Positions 1 to 5,130 of a DNA stretch of 5,130 nt are shown here, piece by piece. Below the pieces are notes generated by a model. The model saw only the letters and a program-made list of their open reading frames with translations. It did no database searches and had not been told where the DNA came from. The stretch spans positions 1 to 5,130 of the forward strand of contig JASIKV010000553.1 of assembly GCA_030049455.1 (NCBI GenBank), in the 5' to 3' direction. The stretch's first letter is position 1; every line of letters starts with the position of its first letter. A program made the position numbers and the translations under genes. The stretch is from Terriglobia bacterium (lineage in GTDB: Bacteria; Acidobacteriota; Terriglobia; UBA7540).

Positions 1-165
1 CAGGCTGGTAAAATATTCGACGACGTGAGGAATATTTGTGGCCTTGCCCCAACCCGCCTCCCAGAATTGCCAGCCCCAATAAAGCCGGATTGCCAGCAGC
101 AGCGGAGACCGGCAGGCGTCGGCGGCGCGCAGGAACCAGCCGTAGAATTTGTCGATGAGTTTCAT
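1..165 (-). CDS. DoxX-family membrane protein, N-terminal 55 residues (cut by left edge)
   Basis: Reading the minus strand from the ATG at 163-165 gives an open frame to the window edge, beginning MKLIDKFYGWFLRAADACRS. Residues about 21-40 form a hydrophobic, Trp-rich segment (PLLLAIRLYWGWQFWEAGWG), then KATNIPHVVEYF. A short amphipathic start, a first membrane helix rich in Leu/Trp/Phe, and a G-K-x-x-N-x-P-x-V-x-x-Y-F stretch fit the N-terminus of DoxX/DoxD-like proteins, usually about 130-170 aa with four membrane helices. DoxX proteins commonly close bufferin-type operons (BufD position), which supports membership of the upstream minus-strand cluster; their exact role is unsettled. No clear Shine-Dalgarno sequence precedes the ATG, and no ATG or GTG was seen in frame just upstream. 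A TAGAAT -10-like hexamer (225-230, minus) lies 60 nt upstream but lacks a matching -35. Most of the gene is outside the window, so its intactness is unknown. Confidence 0.8.
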   Translation of the reverse strand, partial: MKLIDKFYGWFLRAADACRSPLLLAIRLYWGWQFWEAGWGKATNIPHVVEYFTSL

Positions 166-228
166 TGAGAAGTTTGAGTAAGGGTTTCGCCGGCCGCGGT
201 CAAATCTGAAATCCGGCGGCAATTATTC

Positions 229-282
229 TAGCGGCGCTCCACGAGCGCCGGCGACGGACCCGCCTGGGCGGGACCGCCGCTA
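229..282. repeat. Compound palindromic element with three nested stems
   Basis: The 54-nt block begins TAGCGGCG (229-236) and ends with its exact reverse complement CGCCGCTA (275-282). Inside lie two further perfect hairpins: CGGCGCTC/GAGCGCCG (232-239 with 243-250, 3-nt loop) and CCCGCC/GGCGGG (259-264 with 267-272, 2-nt loop). The outer and first inner stem share bases, so they are partly alternative folds. It fills most of the 128-nt gap between the bufC-like stop and the doxX start. There is no T-run after the stems on either strand, so it is not a canonical intrinsic terminator. It could be a dispersed REP/MITE-like element, an RNA-stabilising 3' structure, or a partial terminator separating doxX from the rest of the operon. 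That it is repeated elsewhere in the genome is a guess from its shape. Confidence 0.6.
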
Positions 283-293
283 CAAGTCCGGGA

Positions 294-1160
294 CTACTTT
301 GCCAGCCAGCCGAGTGAAGCCCAATTTTCAAACCAGGCGCGAACCCGCTTTCGAAAAGCCTCAACCTTGGCAGGGGATTTCGGCATGGATGCTTGCAGCG
401 CCTCGCCCAGGGATTTCCCCTTGCCCAAAGCGCCAAGCAAAACGAATGCTTCGCGCGTGAGGCGTTTGAAGTACACCATATCCTGCAGGCGGTAAACAAC
501 CAGATAAGTTTTCTGCGCCCTGGGCAGGGAGGCCTTGCGGACCTTGCCTCGCGGGGCGGATTTCCGAACCGCATTGCTGACCATGCTGTGTTCCGCGCGG
601 CGGACGCGGAACAGCAGGTCGTCAATGGGGTAGGCAAGTTCGAGCATGTGCAAATGAGGTTGCAGGCGAAAGGCCGTGTCACCGCTCAGGCCGGCGAGTT
701 GCTCCTTGGAGATTCGCGGCAACTCCTGCCCGTCGAAAGCCTCGATTTCAGCCCACTCCACGCGCACCATGTCGATGGCCATGCGGTGGACGCCCGGCGC
801 AAATTCCGGGTGGCGTCGCAGCCACGATTCAAGGTTGGCGCCGATGTTTCTGAGGGTGAAGGTATGCGAGGGATTTTCGTTCAGGTAAGCAACCGAAAGC
901 TTGTCAAATCTGCGAACGCCGATCAGCCCGCGCAGGCCGGGAAAATCCTCCGCAAAGCTGCTCAGGATCCTGAACCAGTATTGTTGGTTGTAAATCTCCA
1001 GGCGTTCGTGCGAGGCCAGCCGGGCATTGGGCTTGATGATGGCATCGGCAATCCGGCGGGTGGAGCGCCCGTCGGGCAGGCGCGGGCGAAGGTGCTGCGA
1101 GGGGGTAAGGGGCTGGCGAATGACCTCAAAAACCGCGCGCTGAATCTGCGCCAGGTTCAT
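294..1160 (-). CDS. bufC: DUF2063 protein, BufC/HvfC-like partner of the MNIO enzyme
   Basis: The 288-aa product starts MNLAQIQRAVFEVIRQPLTP. The N-terminal DUF2063 domain (about 1-145) shows the family pattern: an initial L-x-x-I-Q helix, R53-L-E-I-Y-N-Q-Q-Y61, R64 and F69-x-E-D-F-P-G75, an A91-Y-x-x-x-x-P-S98 turn, and M131-x-R-x-E-W-A137 followed by A141-F-D. The C-terminal part (about 165-288) holds L-E-L-A-Y-P (173-178), a basic linker (188-216), then V221-V-Y-R and T235-R-E-A-F-V-L-L-x-x-L-G, like the second domain of HvfC/BufC proteins. Family members bind the precursor peptide and present it to the MNIO oxidase; this is known from homologues and inferred here. The frame is open 30 codons further upstream, but the ATG at 1160 was chosen because it overlaps the bufB-like stop as ATGA (1157-1160), implying translational coupling, has AAGG (1168-1171) 7 nt before it, and begins the conserved domain. 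No damage is visible. Confidence 0.87.
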   Translation of the reverse strand: MNLAQIQRAVFEVIRQPLTPSQHLRPRLPDGRSTRRIADAIIKPNARLASHERLEIYNQQYWFRILSSFAEDFPGLRGLIGVRRFDKLSVAYLNENPSHTFTLRNIGANLESWLRRHPEFAPGVHRMAIDMVRVEWAEIEAFDGQELPRISKEQLAGLSGDTAFRLQPHLHMLELAYPIDDLLFRVRRAEHSMVSNAVRKSAPRGKVRKASLPRAQKTYLVVYRLQDMVYFKRLTREAFVLLGALGKGKSLGEALQASMPKSPAKVEAFRKRVRAWFENWASLGWLAK

Positions 1161-2005
1161 GACGCCGCCTTCAGCTCGGCTGGGAAGTAACGCTTGGCTT
1201 TCAGGGCTTCGTGGTGGACCTCGTTGAACGATGGGATGCGGTCGTCCCATTCCAGGAGCGTGGGGGTGGGGCCGGCGCGCTCAATGGCGCGGGCGTAAAG
1301 CCCCCACACCGGGTCGATGACCGCATGATCATGAGTGTCTAATAAGTATTTTTGAAACTTTGAATGCCCGGCAATATGAATCTGGGCAACACGCTCCGCG
1401 GAGACGCTGTTCAGGTAATCGTAGGGGTTGAAGTCGTGGTTGCGCGAGGAGACGTAGATGTTGTTGACATCCAGCAGAATTCCGCAGTCGGCGCGCTCCA
1501 CCACTTCGTTCAGAAACTCCCACTCGGTCATTTCGGAGACATGAAATTCCGCGTAGCTCGAAACATTTTCGACGGCGATGGGGACTTCCAGGAAGTCGCG
1601 CACCTGGCGGATCTTCTGCGCGGCGCGGCGGGCGGCCTCAAAGGTGTAGGGAATGGGAAGCAGGTCATGCGAGTAGCGGCCATCCACGCTGCCCCAGCAC
1701 AGATGGTCGGTCAGCCAGGGAGTGTGGGTGCGCTTCACCAGGGCTTTCAGGCGCTTCAGGTGGTCGCGGTTGAGCGGTTCGGCGGAGCCGAAATACATGG
1801 AGACGCCGTGCTGCACCACCCGGTAGCGTTCCAGAATCTGGTCGAGGTTCTTAAGGGGCAGGCCGCCATCGACCATGAAGTTTTCGGAGATGATTTCGAA
1901 CCAACTGACGACGGGCTTTTTCTCAAAAATGTGGCGGTAATGGGGAACGCGCAGGCCAATGCCCACGCCATAGTCCGAGTTACCGTTGAAGCGGTTCGCG
2001 GGCAT
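1157..2005 (-). CDS. bufB: DUF692 / MNIO-class oxidase, bufferin maturase BufB-like
   Basis: This 282-aa TIM-barrel protein has the normal DUF692 length. Family landmarks appear in order: G15-I-G-L-R19, F36-E-I-I-S-E-N42, H66-G-V-S, T99-D-H-L-C-W104, H113-D-L-L-P-I-P-Y, V145-E-N147, I176-L-L-D-V-N-N182, Q208-I-H-I-A-G-H214, D223-T-H-D-H227 and L251-E-W-D-D255. The His, Asp, Asn and Glu residues in these motifs (H66, H101, E146, D179, N182, H210, H214, D223, H225, E252) are the likely ligands of the iron cluster, judging by analogy with MbnB and other MNIO enzymes; none appears to be missing. MNIO enzymes use O2 and mixed-valent iron to rearrange peptide cysteines, for example to 5-thiooxazole in bufferins or oxazolone/thioamide in methanobactin. 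The adjacent Cys-rich peptide gene and the ATGA overlap with bufC indicate the bufferin type. The ATG at 2005 has no good Shine-Dalgarno, unlike bufA. The precise product chemistry cannot be read from the sequence. Confidence 0.93.
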   Translation of the reverse strand: MPANRFNGNSDYGVGIGLRVPHYRHIFEKKPVVSWFEIISENFMVDGGLPLKNLDQILERYRVVQHGVSMYFGSAEPLNRDHLKRLKALVKRTHTPWLTDHLCWGSVDGRYSHDLLPIPYTFEAARRAAQKIRQVRDFLEVPIAVENVSSYAEFHVSEMTEWEFLNEVVERADCGILLDVNNIYVSSRNHDFNPYDYLNSVSAERVAQIHIAGHSKFQKYLLDTHDHAVIDPVWGLYARAIERAGPTPTLLEWDDRIPSFNEVHHEALKAKRYFPAELKAAS

Positions 2006-2041
2006 GGTGATTTACTGCCGGGGGATCAGACTCACTGGGCG

Positions 2042-2066
2042 GCGGGCGGAACAAAGCTCCGCCCGC
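2042..2066 (-). promoter_or_regulatory. Stem-loop in the bufA-bufB intercistronic gap
   Basis: A perfect 9-bp inverted repeat, GCGGGCGGA (2042-2050) and TCCGCCCGC (2058-2066), encloses a 7-nt loop in the 89-nt gap between the peptide stop codon and the oxidase start. A second, mutually exclusive pairing, GCAAGC (2065-2070) with GCTTGC (2080-2085), overlaps it by two bases. On the transcribed strand no U-run follows the stem, so full termination is unlikely. The plausible roles are partial attenuation or 3'-end protection of the peptide message so that more peptide than enzyme is made; that role is inferred. Confidence 0.55.
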
Positions 2067-2094
2067 AAGCGCATCAACAGCTTGCTTCCTGGGA

Positions 2095-2364
2095 TTAACT
2101 CTTGTCCGTGCAGGGTTGGCCCTTACAACTGGTCTTGGTGCTACATCCGCCCTTGCCGGAGCAATCATTCTTGCCCTTGTCGGCGCCACAGCCGCCCTTG
2201 CCTTTACAGGTGTTTTTTCCCGCGCAGCAGTGCTTCTCAATCTTGGTCTTGGTCGTTTTCGTATCGTCGCCCGGGCGCGGTGACCCCATGGCGATTGCGG
2301 TGGTTCCGGCAATAAATCCGGCAAGTGCGGCGCCGACCAGTAGCCTTCGAGCAGTATCTTGCAT
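2095..2364 (-). CDS. bufA: Secreted Cys-rich RiPP precursor, bufferin BufA2-like
   Basis: The 89-aa product has a Sec-type signal peptide: a charged start with R6-R7, a hydrophobic core from L8 to about I24, and a likely cleavage after A23-I-A25. The predicted mature chain of about 64 residues is Lys-rich (13 Lys) and has 8 cysteines: C46, C47, C53, C59, C68, C74, C80 and C85, mostly with five residues between them. An 11-residue motif G-K-N-x-C-x-G-K-G-G-C occurs twice, at 49-59 and 64-74, identical at 9 of 11 positions, followed by C80-K-G-Q-P-C85. The C-x-G-K-N-x-C-K-G-K-G signature resembles the BufA2 bufferins, periplasmic copper-binding peptides whose cysteines are modified by the MNIO enzyme. 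The gene directly precedes such an enzyme and its partner. The start is fixed by an AAAGGAGA ribosome site 8 nt upstream. No dedicated leader protease or exporter gene is visible. It has no E-G-K-C repeats of the HvfA type. Copper binding here is inferred. Confidence 0.85.
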   Translation of the reverse strand: MQDTARRLLVGAALAGFIAGTTAIAMGSPRPGDDTKTTKTKIEKHCCAGKNTCKGKGGCGADKGKNDCSGKGGCSTKTSCKGQPCTDKS

Positions 2365-2372
2365 GTGTGGAA

Positions 2373-2380
2373 TCTCCTTT
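2373..2380 (-). promoter_or_regulatory. Strong ribosome binding site of bufA
   Basis: On the minus strand AAAGGAGA lies 8 nt before the ATG at 2364, close to the ideal anti-16S match and spacing. It decides the start of the peptide gene and contrasts with the following oxidase gene, which has no recognisable Shine-Dalgarno. This suggests the precursor is made in excess over its maturase. Confidence 0.8.
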
Positions 2381-2514
2381 TTGGGTTTGGAATCCTACGC
2401 TTGCGGAAGGAAGGCCGACCAGGCAATATCCGAAGACTGGCAGCGGCGGCGAACCCTCAGCAGCCCGAACAGCAGATACACCTAAAATCTCGAATCTTGA
2501 GTAGCCCGGGGGAG

Positions 2515-2544
2515 ATAGTACTTCCGTACCAGAGGACTTGTCAA
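2515..2544 (-). promoter_or_regulatory. Candidate sigma70 promoter of the bufA operon
   Basis: On the minus strand a perfect -35 hexamer TTGACA (2544-2539) is followed after 18 nt by TACTAT (2520-2515), which matches 4 of 6 bases of TATAAT including the key first, second and last positions. Transcription would begin near 2508, leaving a leader of about 143 nt before bufA. I saw no better pair for the minus strand in this region. Some known bufferin operons are driven by ECF sigma factors; I could not recognise an ECF-type promoter here. Confidence 0.5.
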
Positions 2545-2547
2545 CAA

Positions 2548-2566
2548 ACTTTGGCACACTTTGGCA
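2548..2566. repeat. Tandem 9-bp direct repeat upstream of the bufA -35 box
   Basis: ACTTTGGCA occurs at 2548-2556 and again at 2558-2566, a repeat period of exactly 10 bp, so both copies face the same side of the helix. Read on the minus strand (TGCCAAAGT twice) the array ends 3 nt before the bufA -35 hexamer, the usual position for an activator such as an OmpR/PhoB-type response regulator. The regulator is not in the window. It is also about 40 bp upstream of the pilB -35 candidate, so it could serve either side. Confidence 0.5.
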
Positions 2567-2606
2567 ATGCTCTTCGAGGAACGAGGCTCAAAGTCGTGAA
2601 TCGGCC

Positions 2607-2635
2607 TTGACAACCGGTGAGGAGTCACATAGGAT
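2607..2635 (+). promoter_or_regulatory. Candidate sigma70 promoter of pilB
   Basis: A perfect -35 hexamer TTGACA (2607-2612), an optimal 17-nt spacer and TAGGAT (2630-2635, 4 of 6 matches to TATAAT) would start transcription near 2642, giving a leader of about 95 nt before pilB. The -10 match is modest. Many pilus genes use sigma54, but the only TGGCAC-like box here (2552-2557) has the GC doublet one base too close for a sigma54 promoter. Confidence 0.45.
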
Positions 2636-2736
2636 GCCAATAACTACGTGGCTTTCAGGCACTTGCGCTGGGGTCACGACAAGGGTAGTGGACGTTCGAC
2701 CGCGTTAGACATGCCAGGGAGCATGGGGGTTCGTGA

Positions 2737-4467
2737 ATGTCGGGCAAGCTCGGGGAAATACTTCTCAAGGAAAACCTGATTACTCCGGACCAGCTTAAGC
2801 AGGCGCTGGAGCACCAGAAGGCAAACGGGGGAAGGCTGGGGAATTCCCTGGTCAAATTGGGTTTCCTGAATGACGATGAGGTGACGGCCGTGCTGTCCCG
2901 CCAGTATGGTGTGCCATCCATCAATCTGGCCTACTTTGAAGTTGACCCGAGTATAACCAAGTTGATTCCCATGGACACAGCGACGAAGTATCAGGTGCTG
3001 CCGCTCAGCCGCGTGGGCGCCTCGCTGACGCTGGCCATGGTGGATCCCACCAACGTGTTCGCCATGGACGACATCAAGTTCATGACGGGATTCAATATTG
3101 AACCCGTGGTGGCCTCGGAAGCGGCCATCATGGACGCCATCAAGAAGCACTACGGCAGCGTTGAGGACCAGGAGCGAAAGAAAGAGCTGGAAGAGATCGT
3201 CAACTTCATCGATGAGGGTCAGGCGGAAAGCCTGGAACTTCAGGATGCAGACAGCGAAGGGATGAGCCTGGAGGCGCTGGAAAAAGCCTCCGAGGAAGCG
3301 CCCGTCATCAAGTTGGTGAACTACATCCTGACCGACGCGGTGAAGCGCGGGGCGAGCGACATTCACATGGAGCCGTACGAAAAGGAATACCGGGTGCGCT
3401 ACCGCATCGACGGTATGCTCCAGACCATCATGAACCCGCCCTTTAAGCTGCGCGATGCCATCATCAGCCGCGTCAAAATCATGTCGAAGCTCGACATTTC
3501 GGAAAAGCGCCTGCCGCAAGACGGCCGCATCATGATCAAGATGATGAAGGACGGGAAAAAAAAGCAGCTCGACTTCCGCGTCAGCGTGCTGCCCACCCTG
3601 CATGGCGAAAAAATCGTCATGCGGCTGCTCGACAAGGAAAACCTGCGGCTCGACATGACCAAGCTGGGTTTCGAGCAGGTGTCCCTCGACAAGTTCACCA
3701 AAGCGATCTTCAAACCCTACGGCATGGTGCTGGTGACCGGGCCCACGGGAAGCGGCAAGACCAACACGCTTTATTCCTCGATCTCCCAGCTCAATAAGCC
3801 CGACACCAACATCGTCACGGCGGAAGACCCGGTGGAATTCCAACTGCACGGGATCAACCAGGTGCAGATGAAGGAGCAGATCGGGCTGAATTTCGCCGCG
3901 GCGCTGCGTTCCTTCCTGCGGCAGGACCCCAACATCATCCTGGTGGGCGAGATTCGCGACTTTGAAACGGCGGAAATCGCCATTAAAGCCGCGCTGACCG
4001 GCCACCTGGTGCTTTCCACGCTGCACACCAACGATGCGCCTTCCACGATTTCGCGCCTGATGAACATGGGCATTGAGCCTTTTCTGGTGGCCACCTCCGT
4101 TCACATGATTGTGGCGCAGCGGCTGGTGAGGCGCGTCTGTGCAGATTGCAAGACAGCGGAGGATATTTCGCCGCAACTGCTCATCGACGCCGGTTTTACC
4201 ATTGAGGAATCGAAGACGGTCAAGGTTTACAAAGGCACAGGCTGCTCAACCTGCGGAAACAAGGGTTACAAAGGGCGCTGCGGCCTTTATGAAGTCCTGG
4301 AGATCACGGATGAGCTGCGCGAGTTGATCCTGGTGGGCGCCTCGGCGCTGGAGCTGCGCAAGAAGGCCATCGAGCAGGGAATGATCACCCTCCGCAAGAG
4401 CGGGCTGATCAAGGCTTCTCTGGGACAGACGACATTGGAAGAAGTCTTTCGCGAGACGGTGCTTTAG
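2737..4467 (+). CDS. pilB: Type IV pilus extension ATPase PilB (GspE/PulE family)
   Basis: The 576-aa cytoplasmic hexameric ATPase powers pilin polymerisation at the base of the type IV pilus. The N-terminal MshEN/T2SSE_N domain (about 1-140) has two 24-residue motifs, K4-L-G to Q27 and R33-L-G to Q56, with the L/G/L/Q spacing of c-di-GMP-binding MshE. An acidic linker (about 142-188) follows. The ATPase core has S207-D-I-H-M-E-P, Walker A G335-P-T-G-S-G-K-T342, Asp box A362-E-D-P-V-E367, Walker B I401-L-V-G-E-I-R-D408 and His box T421-G-H to H430-T-N-D. The zinc motif is C468-x2-C471 and C503-x2-C506, typical of PilB/GspE and absent from PilT. All catalytic residues are present. The start at 2737 is preceded by GGGGGT (2725-2730) and opens directly with the first conserved motif. 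GspE of type II secretion is the alternative, but the following pilT makes PilB much more likely. Confidence 0.93.
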   Translation: MSGKLGEILLKENLITPDQLKQALEHQKANGGRLGNSLVKLGFLNDDEVTAVLSRQYGVPSINLAYFEVDPSITKLIPMDTATKYQVLPLSRVGASLTLAMVDPTNVFAMDDIKFMTGFNIEPVVASEAAIMDAIKKHYGSVEDQERKKELEEIVNFIDEGQAESLELQDADSEGMSLEALEKASEEAPVIKLVNYILTDAVKRGASDIHMEPYEKEYRVRYRIDGMLQTIMNPPFKLRDAIISRVKIMSKLDISEKRLPQDGRIMIKMMKDGKKKQLDFRVSVLPTLHGEKIVMRLLDKENLRLDMTKLGFEQVSLDKFTKAIFKPYGMVLVTGPTGSGKTNTLYSSISQLNKPDTNIVTAEDPVEFQLHGINQVQMKEQIGLNFAAALRSFLRQDPNIILVGEIRDFETAEIAIKAALTGHLVLSTLHTNDAPSTISRLMNMGIEPFLVATSVHMIVAQRLVRRVCADCKTAEDISPQLLIDAGFTIEESKTVKVYKGTGCSTCGNKGYKGRCGLYEVLEITDELRELILVGASALELRKKAIEQGMITLRKSGLIKASLGQTTLEEVFRETVL

Positions 4468-4535
4468 TTGAAGTGTCGTCGCGCTCGAATGTGCGGAAGG
4501 TGGCAGTAATCAGCGGTGAATCCAGACATTAAGGT

Positions 4536-4549
4536 CCGGCGTCAGCCGG
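4536..4549 (+). other. Small stem-loop in the pilB-pilT gap
   Basis: CCGGC (4536-4540) pairs with GCCGG (4545-4549) around a GTCA loop in the 142-nt gap between pilB and pilT. The stem is short and no T-run follows, so it is not an intrinsic terminator. The gap holds no other clear signal and the two genes are probably cotranscribed. Confidence 0.3.
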
Positions 4550-4593
4550 TGATGACGGGCGCAAGTTGATGGGAATTCGTGTACGACCGGGAA

Positions 4594-4600
4594 AAGGAGA
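4594..4600 (+). promoter_or_regulatory. Ribosome binding site of pilT
   Basis: AAGGAGA lies 9 nt before the ATG at 4610 and sets the pilT start. It is much stronger than the site in front of pilB. Confidence 0.7.
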
Positions 4601-4609
4601 ACCAAAGGA

Positions 4610-5130
4610 ATGCCGCTACCGACCCTCAGCGAACTGCTGAAACGGATGGTGGATTTGGGCGGGTCCGATCTTCACCTGACCACCAATTCACCCCCGCGCA
4701 TCCGTGTTCACGGCGAGCTTAAACCGCTGGATGATATTCCTCCTCTCGGCCCCGCGGAAACCAAGCAGCTTGCTTACAGCATCCTGACCGATGCGCAGAA
4801 GCACCGGTTTGAGGAAAACCTGGAACTGGACTTTTCGTTCGGCATTAAGAATATTGCGCGCTTTCGCGGCAACTTGTTCAACCAGCGCGGCGCAACGGCG
4901 GGCGTCTTCCGCGTGATCCCGTTTGAGATTAAGACCCTTGAACAGCTTAAGTTGCCGGCTGTGCTGCGCAAACTGTGCGAAAAGCCGCGCGGACTGGTGC
5001 TGGTGACGGGGCCGACGGGCAGCGGCAAATCCACCACCCTGGCCACGATGCTCGATCTGATCAATGAGACGCGCTTTGAGCACATGCTCACCATTGAGGA
5101 TCCCATCGAGTTCATCCATCCGCACAAGAA
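4610..5130 (+). CDS. pilT: Type IV pilus retraction ATPase PilT, first 173 residues (cut by right edge)
   Basis: The open frame from ATG 4610 begins MPLPTLSELLKRMVDLGGSD and runs off the window. It has the PilT N-terminal PAS-like domain: G18-S-D-L-H-L, P28-P-R-I-R-V-H-G35, F75-x-F to R84-F-R-G-N-L-F-N-Q-R93, and F100-R-V-I-P. The ATPase domain follows, with L119-R-x-L to P126-R-G-L-V-L-V-T, Walker A G134-P-T-G-S-G-K-S141 and Asp box T161-I-E-D-P-I-E-F168. The Walker B and His boxes lie beyond the edge. The direct start on the short PAS-like domain, without an MshEN domain, separates it from PilB. PilT is usually about 350-370 aa, so roughly half is visible. It depolymerises pili for twitching motility, and it follows pilB here as in many pil operons. 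PilU is a possible alternative that the missing C-terminus would help settle. Confidence 0.9.
   Translation, partial: MPLPTLSELLKRMVDLGGSDLHLTTNSPPRIRVHGELKPLDDIPPLGPAETKQLAYSILTDAQKHRFEENLELDFSFGIKNIARFRGNLFNQRGATAGVFRVIPFEIKTLEQLKLPAVLRKLCEKPRGLVLVTGPTGSGKSTTLATMLDLINETRFEHMLTIEDPIEFIHPHK

Larger units (their letters stand above)
2365..2736. other. Divergent intergenic region between bufA and pilB
   Basis: This 372-nt stretch holds no convincing gene. It contains the candidate promoters for both divergent operons and a tandem direct repeat, listed separately. The roughly 140-nt untranslated leader of bufA (about 2365-2508) showed no riboswitch, T-box or extended hairpin that I could recognise. 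Confidence 0.7.

Noticed and set aside
393..1190. A 265-codon plus-strand frame antisense to the DUF2063 gene
   Set aside because: No domain or ribosome site was recognised; the minus-strand DUF2063 protein with its conserved motifs and ATGA coupling explains the region.
1161..1250. A 30-codon N-terminal extension of the DUF2063 protein
   Set aside because: It would lie wholly inside the oxidase gene in another frame, is not family-like, and the ATGA overlap start at 1160 with AAGG upstream is the standard arrangement.
1364..2098. A 244-codon plus-strand frame antisense to the MNIO oxidase gene
   Set aside because: No family resemblance, and the opposite strand carries all DUF692 motifs in frame.
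2237..2557. A 106-codon minus-strand frame running across the bufA start in another frame
   Set aside because: It lacks any domain, has no supported start, and conflicts with the signal-peptide and Cys-motif reading that has a strong ribosome site.
2552..2570. A sigma54-like promoter on the plus strand (TGGCAC followed by GGCAATGC)
   Set aside because: The GG and GC doublets are separated by 9 rather than 10 nt and the -12 box is not TTGC; the TGGCA match is explained by the tandem direct repeat.
2634..2708. A 24-codon small ORF upstream of pilB with AGGAG (2620-2624) at good spacing
   Set aside because: Its start codon overlaps the -10 hexamer of the better-supported pilB promoter, and the peptide shows no recognisable feature. 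It would only be credible if transcription starts further upstream.
2674..4176. A 500-codon open frame on the minus strand lying antisense to pilB
   Set aside because: Its product is a His/Asp/Gly/Val-rich composition with no recognisable domain, as expected from the complement of a GC-rich gene, and it lies over the fully motif-supported PilB.

Overview
The window is bacterial, GC-rich and tightly packed with genes. The combination of a type IV pilus pilB-pilT pair with a divergent DUF692/DUF2063/DoxX operon, plus the style of the PilB N-terminus, suggests a member of the Acidobacteriota. That assignment is an inference from gene content; the window has no rRNA or other phylogenetic marker.

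Left half (1-2364, all on the minus strand, read right to left): a four-gene cluster that looks like a bufferin-type RiPP operon. In order of transcription it has a small secreted Cys-rich peptide (2364-2095, BufA-like), a DUF692/MNIO oxidase that would modify its cysteines (2005-1157, BufB-like), a DUF2063 partner protein (1160-294, BufC-like, overlapping the oxidase gene by 4 nt), and, after a structured palindromic element, the first 55 codons of a DoxX-family membrane protein (165 to beyond the left edge). Known bufferins are periplasmic peptides whose cysteines are converted by the MNIO enzyme to thiooxazole-type groups that bind copper. Applying that chemistry and copper role here is an inference from homology. 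The peptide itself, with 8 Cys and an internal duplication, is the most unusual object in the window.

Middle (2365-2736): a 372-nt divergent intergenic region. It carries a plausible sigma70 promoter for the peptide operon (TTGACA-N18-TACTAT, minus strand) with a 9-bp tandem direct repeat, one helical turn apart, just upstream of its -35 box. It also carries a plausible sigma70 promoter for pilB (TTGACA-N17-TAGGAT, plus strand).

Right half (2737-5130, plus strand): a complete pilB (type IV pilus extension ATPase, 576 aa) with two 24-residue MshEN-type motifs of the kind that bind c-di-GMP and a four-cysteine zinc motif. It is followed by the first 173 codons of pilT (retraction ATPase), cut by the right edge. 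Both probably belong to one pilus operon. Nothing in the sequence links the pilus genes functionally to the peptide operon beyond the shared divergent intergenic region.
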